Source: Hypomesus transpacificus | Taxonomy: Eukaryota; Chordata; Actinopteri; Osmeriformes; Osmeridae | Length of the DNA: 64,000 bases | Direction: 5' to 3' | Assembly (NCBI RefSeq): GCF_021917145.1 | Contig: NC_061068.1 | Coordinates: forward strand, 6,341,344 to 6,405,343 | Shown: one piece after another, positions 45,798 through 59,094 of the stretch | How the letters are laid out: the number at the start of each line of letters is the position of its first letter | Numbering within the stretch: the first letter of the stretch is position 1 | Position numbers and translations under genes: made by a program | Notes under the pieces: generated by a model | The model's database searches: none | What the model was told of the DNA's origin: nothing | Seen by the model: only the letters and a program-made list of their open reading frames with translations

Positions 45798-48700
45798 ATG
45801 TTAACAAAACCCCTAGCTTCTCTGGAATACATGCTTCTAAAACTGCATATATGACACATTTATACAAAATATATATGGATATCAATGTAAACACCTACGA
45901 GACAACAAAAGGCTAAGAACATGCCACGTTCTTTTTTCATCACCTCAATCACTCAGCATAATTTTTTTAAATAATTCTATAACAATCAGTTGCAGATGGC
46001 AGAAAGCATTTGTGAGTTAGCAAGAGAGCAATGTTTACTTTAAATGCAAAACCTTATCCAGAAAAATAACATATTGTGTTCCATCTGTACTTAATGGTCT
46101 TCCCTGAGTGCCATATATCACTTATCACTCCTCATATTTCAGCAACATTTGGAGGGACTTCCACATGCAGCACAATATATATTTACAATTACTCAACTTC
46201 TTTCACCTCTATATAAAGCATGCAGTCAGTCATGGGGAACAGAGAAAGGTTGGATACGGGAGGGTTGAGAGTCTCTCTCAGTGTGTCTGCAGAGGCCTCT
46301 ACTCTGGACCATCTGCCATACGTCATCTGTTTCAGAGGAGATCTGTAAAGAGGGTGGGAGGGTCAACTTGGAGTAGTCTAGCACTACTTTCATGCTGTCT
46401 TTGCTGAAAGTCTGTTGCCACGATTGCAAAAGATTGTTGCAAAGATTACTGAAGAATGGGATTTCTGGGGGGTTGGTAGGTAGTTTGATGGTCATTGAGT
46501 GTGTGTGACTGATCAGGGTTATATTACTGATAAAGTGACAAATAATCTTTAATTTGGTTTTCAGGTCTATTCAACTAATCCACTTCTGTTGCGAGTTTAA
46601 ACTTTGACACTAGATTTCTTTGTGCTAAAGTGATGAACTGTGTGAATGTGAAGAGGTGTTTATGGGTAGTGCTGTACTGATGAATTGAATCTAGACAGAA
46701 GACCACAACAAAGAGACACAAGACATAGCAACACACTGTATATTGAGGCTTGAAAGTGATGACTGGGATGACTATCACTTGTCCCTATTGGAATGGCTTA
46801 GAGTTTGAACTAACTCCAACTCAGCACAGGTGGAAAATTACTACTGCACCGTTGTCAATGGAAAGAGAATACAGCTTTAGAAAGTATTTTGGAAGACAAT
46901 GCATACTCAGGGGTCAGAAAAAGGGTGGTCCTCTCAGGGCCTGGCTGAACATGTTTTAACAGTTAAGTACCCTAGGCAGGGACAGCCAGACTTAAACCTT
47001 AGGTCATAGATAGGAGAACTGGATAATCAATTGTGTCAGCCAGTCATCCAATTCACACTATTCTTTCTTTGTGTCCAAGATAAAAGCTATTTAGACATAT
47101 AATACATTTGTGAGTTCTTGATTTGAGAAGGAACATTTTGTTTAGTGCAGTAAAACAGGCAGGTAATTTACGTCACCTAGATAACACTGAGAATTTCAAA
47201 AGGATTCTCAGAATGACAGCTGTGCAGCAAGGGACTGCCAGAGAGCTTGAAAACCATGGCTTACTAATGGAATGAAGTATCTTTAACCTAGTAAATGTTA
47301 TCCTTTAAGTGTGCTGTACTTCTCTCCTTGTTTTGTTCCCATGCCAGGCCATCTGCAGTACATATGACTGCATTCAAGTTCAAATCTACCAAAAGGAGTC
47401 ATCATCTTTGCTGAGCCACACCACAGTTCTTATACATGGTTGCCAAACAACATTTATCACCACAAACACATTCTTCACGTTTTCTTAATATTCAAAAATG
47501 ATTAGAAACAGGAGAGCTTGCTCACATTCAGGAGTGAAAACAGGTATGTGTGTCTGTTGTCCTCCTAATGCTGTTGAACACATTGTGGTTATTATAAATG
47601 TGAAACAATATTATTATAGCCATACGACCAAGCTCTCCAACAGAGTTCTATATTGCCAAATTGCACTTGTTAACTTGATAAGGTAAATGAATGTTACTGA
47701 ATAACAGAGAAACTGAGCTTCCACATGTATTATGTTTTGAGTTATAAAAGAATCATGTTTGACAATAAGCATTAGGCTGTCAAGATTCTGACATACTCCT
47801 GAGGCGCTGCATAGTTTGTTTGCTAATGTTAATAATTTACTCCGTAAGTTATTAGTATTCCCCCTAATAAGCTTAATTAAAATAAGAACTATGTATATTT
47901 AATGTTATCTTTAAAGACTGTTACTGTTTTTTTCAGTGTGATATACAGTTAGCATTATTTTATTACATTCTATCTGCAGTACTTCCTCTTTTTCTGATAA
48001 GTTATCACAACCCAGACAAACAGATGTTGGTCTAAAGTGTGTAACAGAGAAGAATTACTGTCAACATGTGTCTGTGGAGCTACTAGTTGGCTCACTAACT
48101 CACTGTGGGAAGATGTTATTCCTGTAATGAGGCTAAACCAGTCTATCTTCACTTTGGGCAAACCTTGGGTTGCTCAAATGGTTATTACCGTAGGTATTAC
48201 GGTTTTATTAACAGTTTTTTTCACAGGGCACAAAAGCCCACCTCATTCCTGATATTCCTGAATGATATTAATAATTGTCCAACAAATCTCTGGACAAAGG
48301 TCAGCATCCTGAACCTTTCACTTGCATTCACCCTTGCTGTTTAGTTTCCACATTACAAGTCCTAAAAGTTACCTGGATATTCTATCAAGTGCAATGTGTC
48401 TTAAAACAGATACGTCAAAACAGATAAGTCAAATAATAGTACATTATATAAAATCTGAAATGTACACTAATTCTAACATATTTTCTTTCGAAATACATTG
48501 TGGTTACAATGAAAGCTATCTTCCAAGGATTGTAAATTAGGAATCCCACAATCATATATAATCAGTTCCTATTGAAGGCTTAATGTCTTAATGTAGAGGG
48601 AATGTCTGTCGTCTGTCTGGTATGTAGGGAATGAGGAGGAGAGTTGACATATCCTTATGAGAACTCAAAAAAGAAACAAATCTCCAAAGACATAAAATTG

Positions 48701-49795
48701 CAAACAAATCTCCAAGCCAATCTCTGGCATATACATCACAACCATGCAGTGCAAAACAGACATGTTGCTGCCTGTGACTCGTGTGACAGTCTTGTGTTTT
48801 TTGTTTATTCCCTAGTTGTAGTAGAAACAGAGAGAGTGAATTATCATAGTATTTGTTAGACGAATACTGAAATGTCATGGGTTCCACAAAACTGCCAAAC
48901 GTTTCTGCCATGCTGCCTATTACACCACATAGACAGACCTCCAGGGACCAATTAGAAGCAGCTATGAATCCGATCCACATTTACCTTGTCAGCAGCAGAA
49001 CATCCAAACCAGGAGCTTTAGAATGATATGCAGGGAATGGTAAGCATGTCCATGTTGTGTCAAAGAGTTCATCATTGTATCATGTCTGTTATTTACATCC
49101 TAACATGTGGATTATGTACTGTAACTCCAGGTGGACATTGTGTTGTGCTGTATGTAGCTTCAATGCTTTAATCTAGTGTTATTTTTGGTCTGGCATGTGT
49201 TATATGATCTGTTAAGTGATTTAAAAACTGATAGATTAGCTGGTTGTGCAGGGCCTCATCCCAAAGGAACAATGTACAATGCGACCTTGTGAGACCAAGC
49301 AGACAAGCTGAGACAATGAGTTGGTGGAGACGAGCACAGGCCAGAGGGGAATTTGTCTCGGCTGATTCGTGGAGGGTCTATTGGAGTCTGAGAGTAGATC
49401 AGCCAGGAGCCACATTCCTGCAGCGAGTCTGTCAGTTAGACAGAGAGACTGGGCTCCTGCACATGCATTCATCTTCCTAGCATCAGACTGCACTATAATC
49501 TCTGAGACAGCCTTTGGGAAGGAGGTGGATAAGACTAGACAGCAGCCATCAACTGCTAACTAGTAAGCTCTTCATTGATTTCCAGTCAAATAAAATAATT
49601 TAGCAAATAAACCTTTTTTGTTTACATTCCATAAAGGGAGTTTGTGTTTAGCTTTTCCACAGCTCACTGTTGGTGAGGCCATACCTTTATTTTGTATATG
49701 ATTTTATTTATATGTATATGATGGTATTTGGAATAAAATATGTTGACCGAAGTCTATTCCATTTGGCCTGTCCATCTAAACTGTGACTCCCACAC

Positions 49796-50193
49796 AGGGG
49801 CGTTGTTAGACATAAAACTCTACTGGGGCACAGGCCCCTATTCATATCTCTTTTTTTCTTCCAAGCGGGCTGCCCTTGCTTAACCCAATACAACAGTTCA
49901 AGGATGCAAGTTTGATATCAGCTTTGGCAAGGACATCAATAGTTAATGCGAGCGCACCACATTTTTTAGCATTCATTTTAGCACAAATACTGTTTTTTTG
50001 AGCTTCAAGTAATGTTGTTTTTTTGCCAAAATAAGATGATCGGTAGGCCTACCATTTAGAAACTTGTTTGTTTTATCGATGTCAATTAATGCACTGATTA
50101 ATAAAGTAAATTGTTAAAACTCAAACTTCAGATTTTACGGCACAGCAGATTTATACTGGGGCACGTGCCCCACTAAAAAGGGTCTAACAAGGG
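49796..50193. mobile_element. hAT-like MITE, 398 bp
   Basis: The left end AGGGGCGTTGTTAGAC and the right end GTCTAACAAGGG are inverted over TTGTTAGAC, with decay at the tips. An exact 8-bp repeat, TCCCACAC, borders it at 49788-49795 and 50194-50201. GGGGCACAGGCCCC-like and GGGGCACGTGCCCC sub-terminal blocks also pair. There is no transposase. Confidence 0.75.
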
Positions 50194-50318
50194 TCCCACA
50201 CCTGTGTGCCTGGGAGGCATCCAAGCTGTCCCATAACTACGGTGGCTATACTATTTTATTTTTTTTACATTTTATTTAATTCTAACTCCACTTAGTACTG
50301 CTAGTTTACGTACCCTTA

Positions 50319-50543
50319 GAATCAGAATCAGATTTATTCGCCATGAAAGTTTGCACTGACAAGGAATTTGCTTTGGCAGGAAGGTGCATACAATAAACAT
50401 ATAGGAATCTTAAATCTTAGTATAGATGGTCCACATACTTACATTTTAGGGTCCTATATGTTCATTGTATGCACCTTCCTGCCAAAGCAAATTCCTTGTC
50501 TGTGCAAACTTTCATGGCTAATAAATCCCATTCTGATTCTTCT
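50319..50543. repeat. Head-to-head inverted pair of LINE 3' tails
   Basis: The left arm, 50319-50403, is the minus-strand copy starting at its AGAATCAGAATCAG tail. The right arm, 50455-50543, is the plus-strand copy ending TTCTGATTCT. The arms match over about 85 bp (for example GCACCTTCCTGCCAAAGCAA on the plus strand) with a 51-bp spacer. Confidence 0.85.
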
Positions 50544-50546
50544 GAA

Positions 50547-50565
50547 CCCCCCCCCCCCCCCCCCC
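50547..50565 (+). repeat. Poly(C) tract, 19 bp
   Basis: Nineteen consecutive C residues directly after the LINE-tail inverted repeat. Length may be uncertain because such tracts are hard to sequence. Confidence 0.9.
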
Positions 50566-52805
50566 AGTATGCCTGCAGACCATAATCACTGCATGGAGGA
50601 TCTCACTTCCATGATTCATCATCTAAAAAGGGCCAGTAACCAGATAACCTGGTTGAGCATCAGGCTAATACCTTCTGCAAACACTCATTCTGGGGTCAAT
50701 TGTTTTTTTCTTGCGTTAAGATGTCCCTGCTATAAATGTCCCTAAATATACTCTCTAATATTGGGATTTTGAGAGTCCACAGACACAGGATTTAATCCAG
50801 GGTCAATAAAGCTGGATCATACATTTCAACCCATGTCTAGCTCTGGGGCTTTGTATAAGAGCATTTAATATGTGGCAAGGGAAAAACTGTTTACATTTCC
50901 CAAATTGTGTTATTTTTGTTGCATGATTTTAATAGTGAGTTCAAGTTCATGTTTGTGATATGTTTTTCATTGTCAATGCAGCTGAGACAAAACAACAAAG
51001 ACTATGGTCCATGCACTAATGTCTTCTCTGTGCTTCCAAGCTGCATCTCATTCTGGTGATCTCTTCTTTGAACCCAAGAGCTGACAGAACTGGACAGCAT
51101 GAAATAGCATGAATAAAGCTCATACCATCAGCATAGCCCCAAACTCTCAAACTCCGGAAATTGAATGGGGAGAAATGAAAACTGCTTTTCCACAGAAATG
51201 TTTACAATATTGGGTTGCCAGCAATAGCACCCTCTGAAAATCCTGATGAAATTATTCAATGGTGCTTTGTGCTGATCTTTTACAAACACTTGTTAATGAC
51301 AGCCTCAGCTGTTTATCCCGAATCAGACAATAACACATTTCTGGATTCTAAATCTAACCCAGTCCCCCCAGAGACCACTCTTTATTTAAAAAATCTGAAG
51401 GCTAATTATTGGACATTTCTGATGCACTCCAGGTCTCCCAAATTGTGTAAAGTGGATAAACCAAATGATTGATGATTTCTCTTCAGAATGACCTCTGTAG
51501 AGCAAATATTACATTAAACGTAAACCTTTACCAATTGATGCATAAACATTTACAAAGTACTTTACCATGCAGTAAATCCTTGCACATCCTCATACATTTG
51601 GCAAGTGAGTGGGTCCAAATCTATTCCGTTTTCAACTATACAACCAAAGCAACATTTTGAATTCAGGGAGAAATATGAGGGGGTTTGATGCTGCTAAGGG
51701 GCCTCATAGTAGCTGTTTAGTTAAGATTAATTTCCCAACGGGATCAATGTGGAATGAGGATTCTAATCCCTGTGCCTTACATTCCCATGACATACAAGGT
51801 AACTTCAGAAGGTCCTCCCTCAACCACCAAACCATTGCCTTGATTCAGACTTCATTTTCCCAATGTGTTTTCTGTTCAAACACAATCGAATTCCACAGAA
51901 AGGCACTTATGGAGAGAGAAATTACATCTATTTCCAATCAAAGTATCATGAGATCTTGGATTTACAATGATTAAATGGGTTTCTTAGATAATATCAAACT
52001 GACTGGTTGAGTACTGTATAATGTTAAAAGCCTCTTGACATACTTTATGAAATCATGATGCTTGAGGTTTGTCCTAAATGACTTAAGAATGTTTTTTTCT
52101 TTATATTTAATTTAGGTATCCTGAATGTACTAAAATGCAAAAAAAAAATATGTATTACTCTCTACTATATCTATACTGCTTTAATTCTACAATGCATCGG
52201 CAATTATGTAATGTGAAAAGTCCGTTGGAAACGTCAATGCACATTAAATCACTGTTAAATCACTGTCCAAACACTGTTGGACTTACTGAACATGTGACTG
52301 TGTAACTGTGTGGAGCTGTTGAAAAGATTATTTGGTGCATAAGACAACTTTATGATGGCATGCCATAGTTTCAACCATATCTGCATCAATATGTCAGTAT
52401 ACTGTGTCCTGGGTGGGTTACTAATTGTCTGGCTTCAGTAAGATTGAGATTTGGGAGCCAATTATTTCACTTACTTCACAAGACAAGACGAGGAAAGATG
52501 CAGTTCACTGATAAACAGTGACATTTGCGTTTTAGGCCTACAATAGTTACTCTTCTAGTTTTGTCTCATTTTCTTTTGATAAAATACGAATACGCGCATG
52601 CACACACACATGTTGACTAAACCTTAATTGCCATTAATTCATTTCCAACTAAAATGGGCAAAGCCATTTTAAGTGGGGTAATTAACAACTTACTTACTCA
52701 GGGTCACTCCGACTCACAGGTCTTCTAGTGTGCGCGCGCGACTGATGTCGTACCACAGCCCCTAGCGGGTTGTGCTTGTCCTGTTTTTGCTTTCACCGCA
52801 CAGGC

Positions 52806-52812
52806 TATAAAG
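52806..52812 (+). promoter_or_regulatory. edn3 TATA box
   Basis: TATAAAG, about 250 bp upstream of the edn3 ATG, preceded by a GC-rich segment with GTGCGCGCGCG. Endothelin genes are known to use TATA promoters; transcription would start near 52836, giving a 5' UTR of roughly 220 nt. Confidence 0.65.
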
Positions 52813-53057
52813 GCTTACTTCAATGTGCGCCTGAAGTACAACAGCGAGTCCTGCACTGTTCTCTACCGTGAGTGAACTATTGAGCTGTCTTTCACTCAAC
52901 AAGTCTTTCAAATAAACTTAAAATGCGTGTTCTGAGAAACAACCTGGATATCTCCTGATTTTACTTTCAAGACCAGAGAATTATCCGTTGGTTTACGTTC
53001 GGATACGGCAAATTTACTGTCACTTGTTTTTATCTGTTGTATTTAATTTTTTTACGC

Positions 53058-56000
53058 ATGGCTAGTGCGCCACAGATGGATCTGAAAGTTTTGCTTTTTA
53101 TCGGGCTAACAGCTGTTTTGGCAAATGGTAGGTTAAGTGTAATTGTTATTCACAATAATATGGTAAAAAGTGATTGCAAGATAAGAAATAAGGAAACCAT
53201 GTAGATGTATCGAACATACATCTTCATTACATTTCGGAAATGAATAACCAAACACTTTATATAGTTTGTCGATTGTGATAATTGTCCATTGACTAAACAG
53301 TGTTGTGTTAAGAAACGTATAACTTGTACATTTGTGAATGTGGCACCAGTGGTTTTTTTTTACCTCAACCCATCATCACTTGTTTGCCTGGTGCTGTAAA
53401 AAAAAATTCTCCATAGCTGCTCTAATTCATTGAAAGATTCACGAATAAATCATGTGCATTAATCTAGAATATGAGGTTTTATATAAGGAGCTTATTAATG
53501 TCGTATTTAGCATTTAACACAAGATTTCCCAAACAAATTTAGGTTCTCCAACACGCAAGGATGTGAGTCAAAGAAGAGAGCTGGTGTCTGCTAAAATGAG
53601 TGAACTCCTTGGGACCTCACCAGAGCAGCCAGGCAGGGTTGCCTCTAACAGCGATGGCTCACAGTGTCCCCAGTGTCAACTGTCACAGCCTCGAAGACGT
53701 TCCAAGAGATGCACATGTTACACTTACAAAGACAAGGAATGTGTCTACTATTGTCACTTGGACATTATCTGGATCAACACACCAGAGTAAGTGTGATCTT
53801 CTCACTAATTCATTTTTACAATAACATGATCTTAACCCTATTCATATTAAATATGCCTGAGATGTTGGCCCAGTTGTCCTAGTAATATTCCTTCCACATT
53901 AACACAGAAGCTACACTTTAACTACTGAAAAGATACTGAGCTATTACTTTAGACCATATGTCAATAACCATAGTAACACAGCGTTTTTGGTACATAGGAA
54001 TTGCAATGTCATTAAATTATTAAGTGTTAGGATAGGTTATAACCAAAGTGTAAGAAGGCACAGCATGGGGGAGGGGTGTTTGGACTAGGAGAGAGTAGAT
54101 CTTGTAAAGGGGCAAGTGAAGGTTGTGTCACCGAAACAAGATCGATGTTAATCTTCACTCACCCTTTGAAAGCCTAACCGCCCCCATACCAAGTTTCACA
54201 TGTGCAATAACTTGTACCACTAAGCCATTAGGAAGTGTAACGACATGGCAGTAACTACAATGTTGTTACTAATGGTATTGCTATGTTGTGACATGATAGT
54301 TTATGTTATCTTAATGTAAGGTGTTTGTCAGGAATTATTTTTGAATTTAAGTTTTGAAGGCATTGTAAACTTGGGAGTAGTACTAGTAGTAATAGAAGAT
54401 TAATGAGTCGTGTCATAGTGTAATAGTTCCCAAGCTCTCCACCAGAACAACCTTAACTCACCTATGCATAGATAAATAATATGTTCAGAAGCCCAACAGC
54501 TCTTAAACAAAAGTTTTTCATGTTAACTTTCCCATGATTTATGTATTTATGATAATCTAATTTGAACTCTTTTCTGCCAATATGTAGATGTGTGTAATGT
54601 AGCTACCAAACTGCTACTACACTAATGTTCTGCACCAGAAAACTGAAAATGTAATAACAATATTCTTAGTGCTGACAAAAACATGTATGGTATTTACTAC
54701 ACAACAAATTATGTATGCAGAATGTGGCAGATATCCAGTAAGTCACTGGCTTCATCTCCCTAAGCAGTAATATCTTTAAAGAATCTTACCTTCCTTTATA
54801 CACCTGTCCGTTACAGTAGATGTAATTATCCCTCTCTTTCTTTCTCTATCCAGATTCATATTTTTCCAACCACTACATGACCCTCCAACCTTGCCTAACA
54901 TTACTTTTCAAATACAGTGCTTGTTATTAGTCAAGCCAGCAATGCCCTGCAGATACCCTGACTTGAAAGAAAAACAAGTATGTTTTCTTTGAACAAAATA
55001 CCATGATAATTCTGAAATGGGCTAAATTTGTGAAACTAATAGCTCATGAAATACCCCACTTCAAAGAGCAACTTAAAGTATTAACATTCCAGTGATAATT
55101 GATTGTAAAATTGATATCACACTACGAACATTTCATGTTAAAAAAGGTTTTCAACACAAGACGATGTAAATGACAGTGTATGCTAGCTGTTCAGTGATTT
55201 ATGTTTTTAGCACCCCATTCATTGCATATTGCCTGAACTCATGTTACAGGCTCCTGGGGTGTGAGTGTATATAACCTGTATGTCAAGGCCAAAGGCACCG
55301 CTTAAACCCAAAGGGTCACTAGAGTTTTTGACTGGCGTCTGAGTCTAGCTGGCGGGATTCTGGGGTGGATTTGAGTCTAAGTTCTAAAAAAAATGACAAG
55401 GGTGATGATATGCACCTTTAGTCTTTGAGAAGCAAGTCCCTGGGATTGAGGATGTATTGTAGCTCAGATGCCAGATGGTTCATGAGGAGACCATAAATAC
55501 ACAGCAGGAGCCTCTGTCACACAGTGGAGCCAGGTCTCCCACCCTGTCTGTACAGACATTAGACAAGCCTTCTATCCTCACTTTGATTTATGAAGGCATC
55601 CTATGCACTTTATGGAGCTGTCCAGTTTTCTAAGAAACCAGGTGGACAGGGAGTGCCACAGGAGACATGCTGCTCAACAGGAGTCTTGTACAGCGTTAAG
55701 GAATGAAGGGGGGATATATTGGGTTTTCCATCGCCCTGGTGACTTTGAGAGGGAGTTCCTCCATGTGGTTCCTCCTGTGTTTTGTAAACAACTGTGCCAG
55801 CCACTAGAGCAGAACATCCAAAGAGCTCCTCAGAGACCATCCTCTATTTACATGCACAGTTTAAATGCAATCATTGTGAATAATGGACTAACCCTGCACA
55901 GCATCTGCTGAGGACATGCATGACTAGAGAGCTTTAATTCCCCTCTTGAATCAAACTACCCAGCACGCTCTTGCTTCAACATTAGAGACTGATTATTATT

Positions 56001-58136
56001 ATTTTTGACATTGTGAAATGGCAATAGTGCAGCTCAATGTCTTGATTTGATCTCAGCAGTACTCTGCTCTGAAGCTCATGGAAATGTGCGGTCTGGACAC
56101 TTTAATAAGCCTCATCAGTTTTGTCCATCTCCTCAGGAAAGGTGTGATTATTCACTTCCGTTCTGGGTTTATAAGTATTAAGAAATCTGTAGTTTGGTTA
56201 GAGAATCTCAAATCTAAACACACACAGTGTCGCTAACAAAGTCTTTCTGAGAAATGATGGTCCGAGGACAGAATTTATAGTAGAAAGGGAACAACTAAGA
56301 TAACACACAGCCAACAGGTGTTTATCAGGCGGACACTACATCATGGACCCATGACTGTCATCAGAGCATAATATAGATTACAGTAGGAATATATTCATGA
56401 ATAATAAAACAGAATAATAAGCCACAGTCTTTGTGGTTTCCCAATATAACTAAAATGTAACTAAACAAAACACAAGCCGCAGTCTTTGCAGGAATCCAAA
56501 AGACACAGAACGCAGTCTTTGCGGTATCTTGAGCTGCAGTCTTCGCGGTATCTCGAGCCACAGTCTTTGTGGTTTCCCAATATAAATAAAATGTAACTCA
56601 ACAAAACAAAAGCCGCTATCTTTGCGTGAATGAAAATCAATAGAAAACATAATACAAGTAATACAAGTTATTAAACCCATCTGAGATAAAATTCTAATGC
56701 TTTGGTAAAAAGATTTAAGCTGTCTTTTGAAAATGTTTAGTGACCTCTAATAGGCCTGCATTTGATGATCACAGTGTTCTAGCTGGTGTGTAGTTAGTAA
56801 GAAAGTTAGCAATGTAGCTAGGTCCTTGTCCATTTAGAGCTTTGTATGTGAGGAGAAGGACATTAAAGTCAATTCTGAAAGTAACAGGGAGCCAGTGTAA
56901 AGTAGCTAGGACAGGACTTATGTGTTCTCTCCTTTTTAGTTTTGGTTAATAATCTAGCTGCAGAGTTTTGAATGAGCTGTCTTTCAGTAGTTTTCTTGGG
57001 AAGACCAGCGAAAAGTGCGTTACAGTAGTCCAGCAATGATCCACTATTGTGATTAACATAAGCACATAATCAATACCTGATTTCTTCTACAATTCCAAGA
57101 GGTAGTCGTAAGTTCTTAAAAAGTAAATTTTGTGTATTGTATTTTAACCCTTTTTATCACAATTCAAGTGATTCAATTCAAACAATGGCATACATTTTGC
57201 AGTATCCCTTTGAGTATTTTTCAAATGTAAACATGTTTGTGAATGTCTCAGCTTGTCAATAAGGGAGAACCTCAAGGCTCAATCTCTTCACTGTGCCCTA
57301 TTTCAGACTAATTACTTCTGTTATAATTCACACCTTGAACTTCTCAAACTTGTTCTGCCAAGCATGTTCTGTTTGGGCTCCCAAACCACATATCCCTAGG
57401 TCTACCCCTTCATTCAGGATTCAATCTATTTTTTTTCAATCTGTTTTTTTCTTCACATTTTGTACTCACACATTGTACTGTATGTTTAGTGATGTTGTGC
57501 GAGTAATGTGTTTTTGTTGCTGCCGTGTGATGCGTGTTGCCATCATGTTGTCCTGATACCATGTTATGTTGCTACATTGATGTGCTCTCTGTCATACACA
57601 AGATTTTTCCGACAGAGGGTCTCTCCCAGAGTCTCTACAAAGTCCATGTCGGGTTTCTTGTGTGATGTGCTAGTTTCCACAGTTGGTTGTTGTTTTACTG
57701 CTGTTTGTTTGCTGATGCCATAAAGAATGGGTTTTAACTAACCTGCATGGTCAAAATATATTATTAATAACATTTATATTTGCAGGCACACTGTTCCTTA
57801 TGGGATGTCCAACTATAGAGGCTCAGAGCGTGTGCGCCGCGCCACCCAGACAGGGAGTGGAGGAAAACAGGCCAAGTCACAACGCTGTGTTTGTGCACTG
57901 CAGAGTGACACAGCGTGCAGTAGCTTCTGCAAGGACAGGTAAAACAACGACACATATAAGTGACAACATGCAACTACATGTTTGTTCTGTACATAGTTGT
58001 TAAGGGAGCAATAGTGTGCTCTTCAGACACGACATAGGAAACAAAATGAATTTAAGTGTTTTCACTTGGCAGATGCTTTATCTGTACAGCAACTTACTTC
58101 TGTATCTTTCTTTTCTCCAGGGAAAGGAAGCCATAG
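53058..58136 (+). CDS. edn3: edn3, preproendothelin-3 (complete)
   Basis: Four coding exons: 53058-53127, 53543-53786, 57786-57938 and 58121-58136; total 483 bp, 160 aa, phases consistent. Residues 1-24 are a signal peptide (hydrophobic [16 protein letters not shown]). A furin-type RSKR site (76-79) releases the 21-residue hormone at 80-100 (bases 53710-53772), with cysteines 1, 3, 11, 15 and the HLDIIW tail. W100-I101 is the endothelin-converting-enzyme bond, and INTPEHTVPYG follows as in ET-3 precursors. Compared with human ET-3 the peptide differs only at position 4 (Tyr for Phe). An endothelin-like cysteine motif is at 138-153 ([16 protein letters not shown]). The precursor then ends after seven residues, much shorter than human. 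ET-3 signals through endothelin B-type receptors, known for neural-crest, pigment-cell and enteric-neuron development. A teleost paralogue suffix cannot be assigned. Confidence 0.97.
56380..57040 (-). mobile_element. LINE ORF2 C-terminal relic with 3' UTR
   Basis: On the minus strand, 57040 downward, a frame reads [34 protein letters not shown] and, after a frameshift, [15 protein letters not shown] and [12 protein letters not shown]. This is the typical distal part of L2/CR1-type non-LTR retrotransposon ORF2. It is broken by frameshift and 5' truncation. The downstream part carries an internal direct repeat, listed separately. Confidence 0.75.
56421..56625. repeat. 69-bp direct repeat, offset 136 bp
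   Basis: Copies at 56421-56489 and 56557-56625 align without gaps with a few substitutions. Between them, shorter CGCAGTCTTTGCGG and CTGCAGTCTTCGCGG motifs recur, suggesting a small tandem array in the LINE 3' region. Confidence 0.85.
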
Positions 58137-58659
58137 TCAACTGTCTTAAGACCGTTCTGTGATTATCAGTTCTACCTGTCATGACACAGCCATGTTCACC
58201 TTAAAGAGCCTTTCGCCCTGACTGAGATGTATTATAGGATCCCAAAGTGACATTGTACACTTAAAAAACCTAGGTAAAGTAATATATCAAGTGTATACCT
58301 CCATAGACATCCAGTCATGGACATGTAATTCAGTGGGCACCTTACTGGACTGTACCACAGCTAATGTCTTGTCAGCCAACTAAAGGACTGAAAACTGAAA
58401 ATCTTCTATTTTCAAGTTTGACATTTAGGAGAGAAACTAGAGAAGAGGGACGTTCATGAAGTGCTCCTTCTGTCCATCTCTCTATGTATCTGCCCCCGCA
58501 GATGGGAGGTGTTTTTCATTATTTCCCCATCAGCTGGCTTCGATATGCAAGACTGTCAGACCAAGAAAAAGGCCTATATGGACAATGAGCATTGGCCCTG
58601 AAAGACTAATACACAAAATGTTTCTCATGGTGCCTAGTGCACCCTCAAAACATCTTCAT

Positions 58660-58665
58660 AATAAA
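58660..58665 (+). terminator. Candidate edn3 poly(A) signal AATAAA
   Basis: The first AATAAA I noticed after the edn3 stop at 58134-58136, giving a 3' UTR of about 540 nt. Later hexamers exist, so a longer UTR is possible. Confidence 0.45.
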
Positions 58666-59094
58666 TATATGCTAAGACTTTCCTATTTTTATCTTGATGT
58701 GGATCTACACTAATCCAAGACTGGCAAGCCGGTGCACTTGAAGTGGACATAAAATGATCTGAGAGGGTTATTGTTTTTTGGATGTCTCACATATTTGATC
58801 CATATGATCAAGTTACATGTTTTCTCCTAAAAGAAAATATGCCAGAACTATATGCTGTGACTCACAAGATCATGTTGTATCCATGTAAAATTTGATTATT
58901 CCCAGACGTTCCATAGAGAGTATTTCTCTGACAAAAGGAAGAATCATCTTTCTTGCCTTTTTAGGTAGATGATGTGGAATTGCCTAAAGTCTTAAATTTT
59001 ATCAAAAATGTCAATTGAGCTTTTGAATGAAATATGCTTAAAATGACCAGTTTAGTGATAGTTAAAAGGTTTACACTTTTATGAGTACTAAGTA

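Larger units (their letters stand above)
45798..52800. other. znf831-edn3 intergenic region
   Basis: About 7 kb without a supportable gene; the open frames are short and lack recognisable domains. It contains the hAT-like MITE at 49796-50193 and the LINE-tail inverted repeat at 50319-50543. An AT-rich stretch near 47800-47900 with TAATTA-like sites could be regulatory, but that is only a guess. Confidence 0.6.
53787..57785 (+). other. edn3 intron 2
   Basis: A 4.0-kb intron with donor GTAAGT and acceptor TTTGCAG. It contains the LINE relic at 56380-57040 in opposite orientation. I found nothing else supportable. Confidence 0.8.

Noticed and set aside
47800-47900. Conserved noncoding enhancer
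   Set aside because: Only AT-rich homeobox-like sites were seen; conservation cannot be judged from one sequence.
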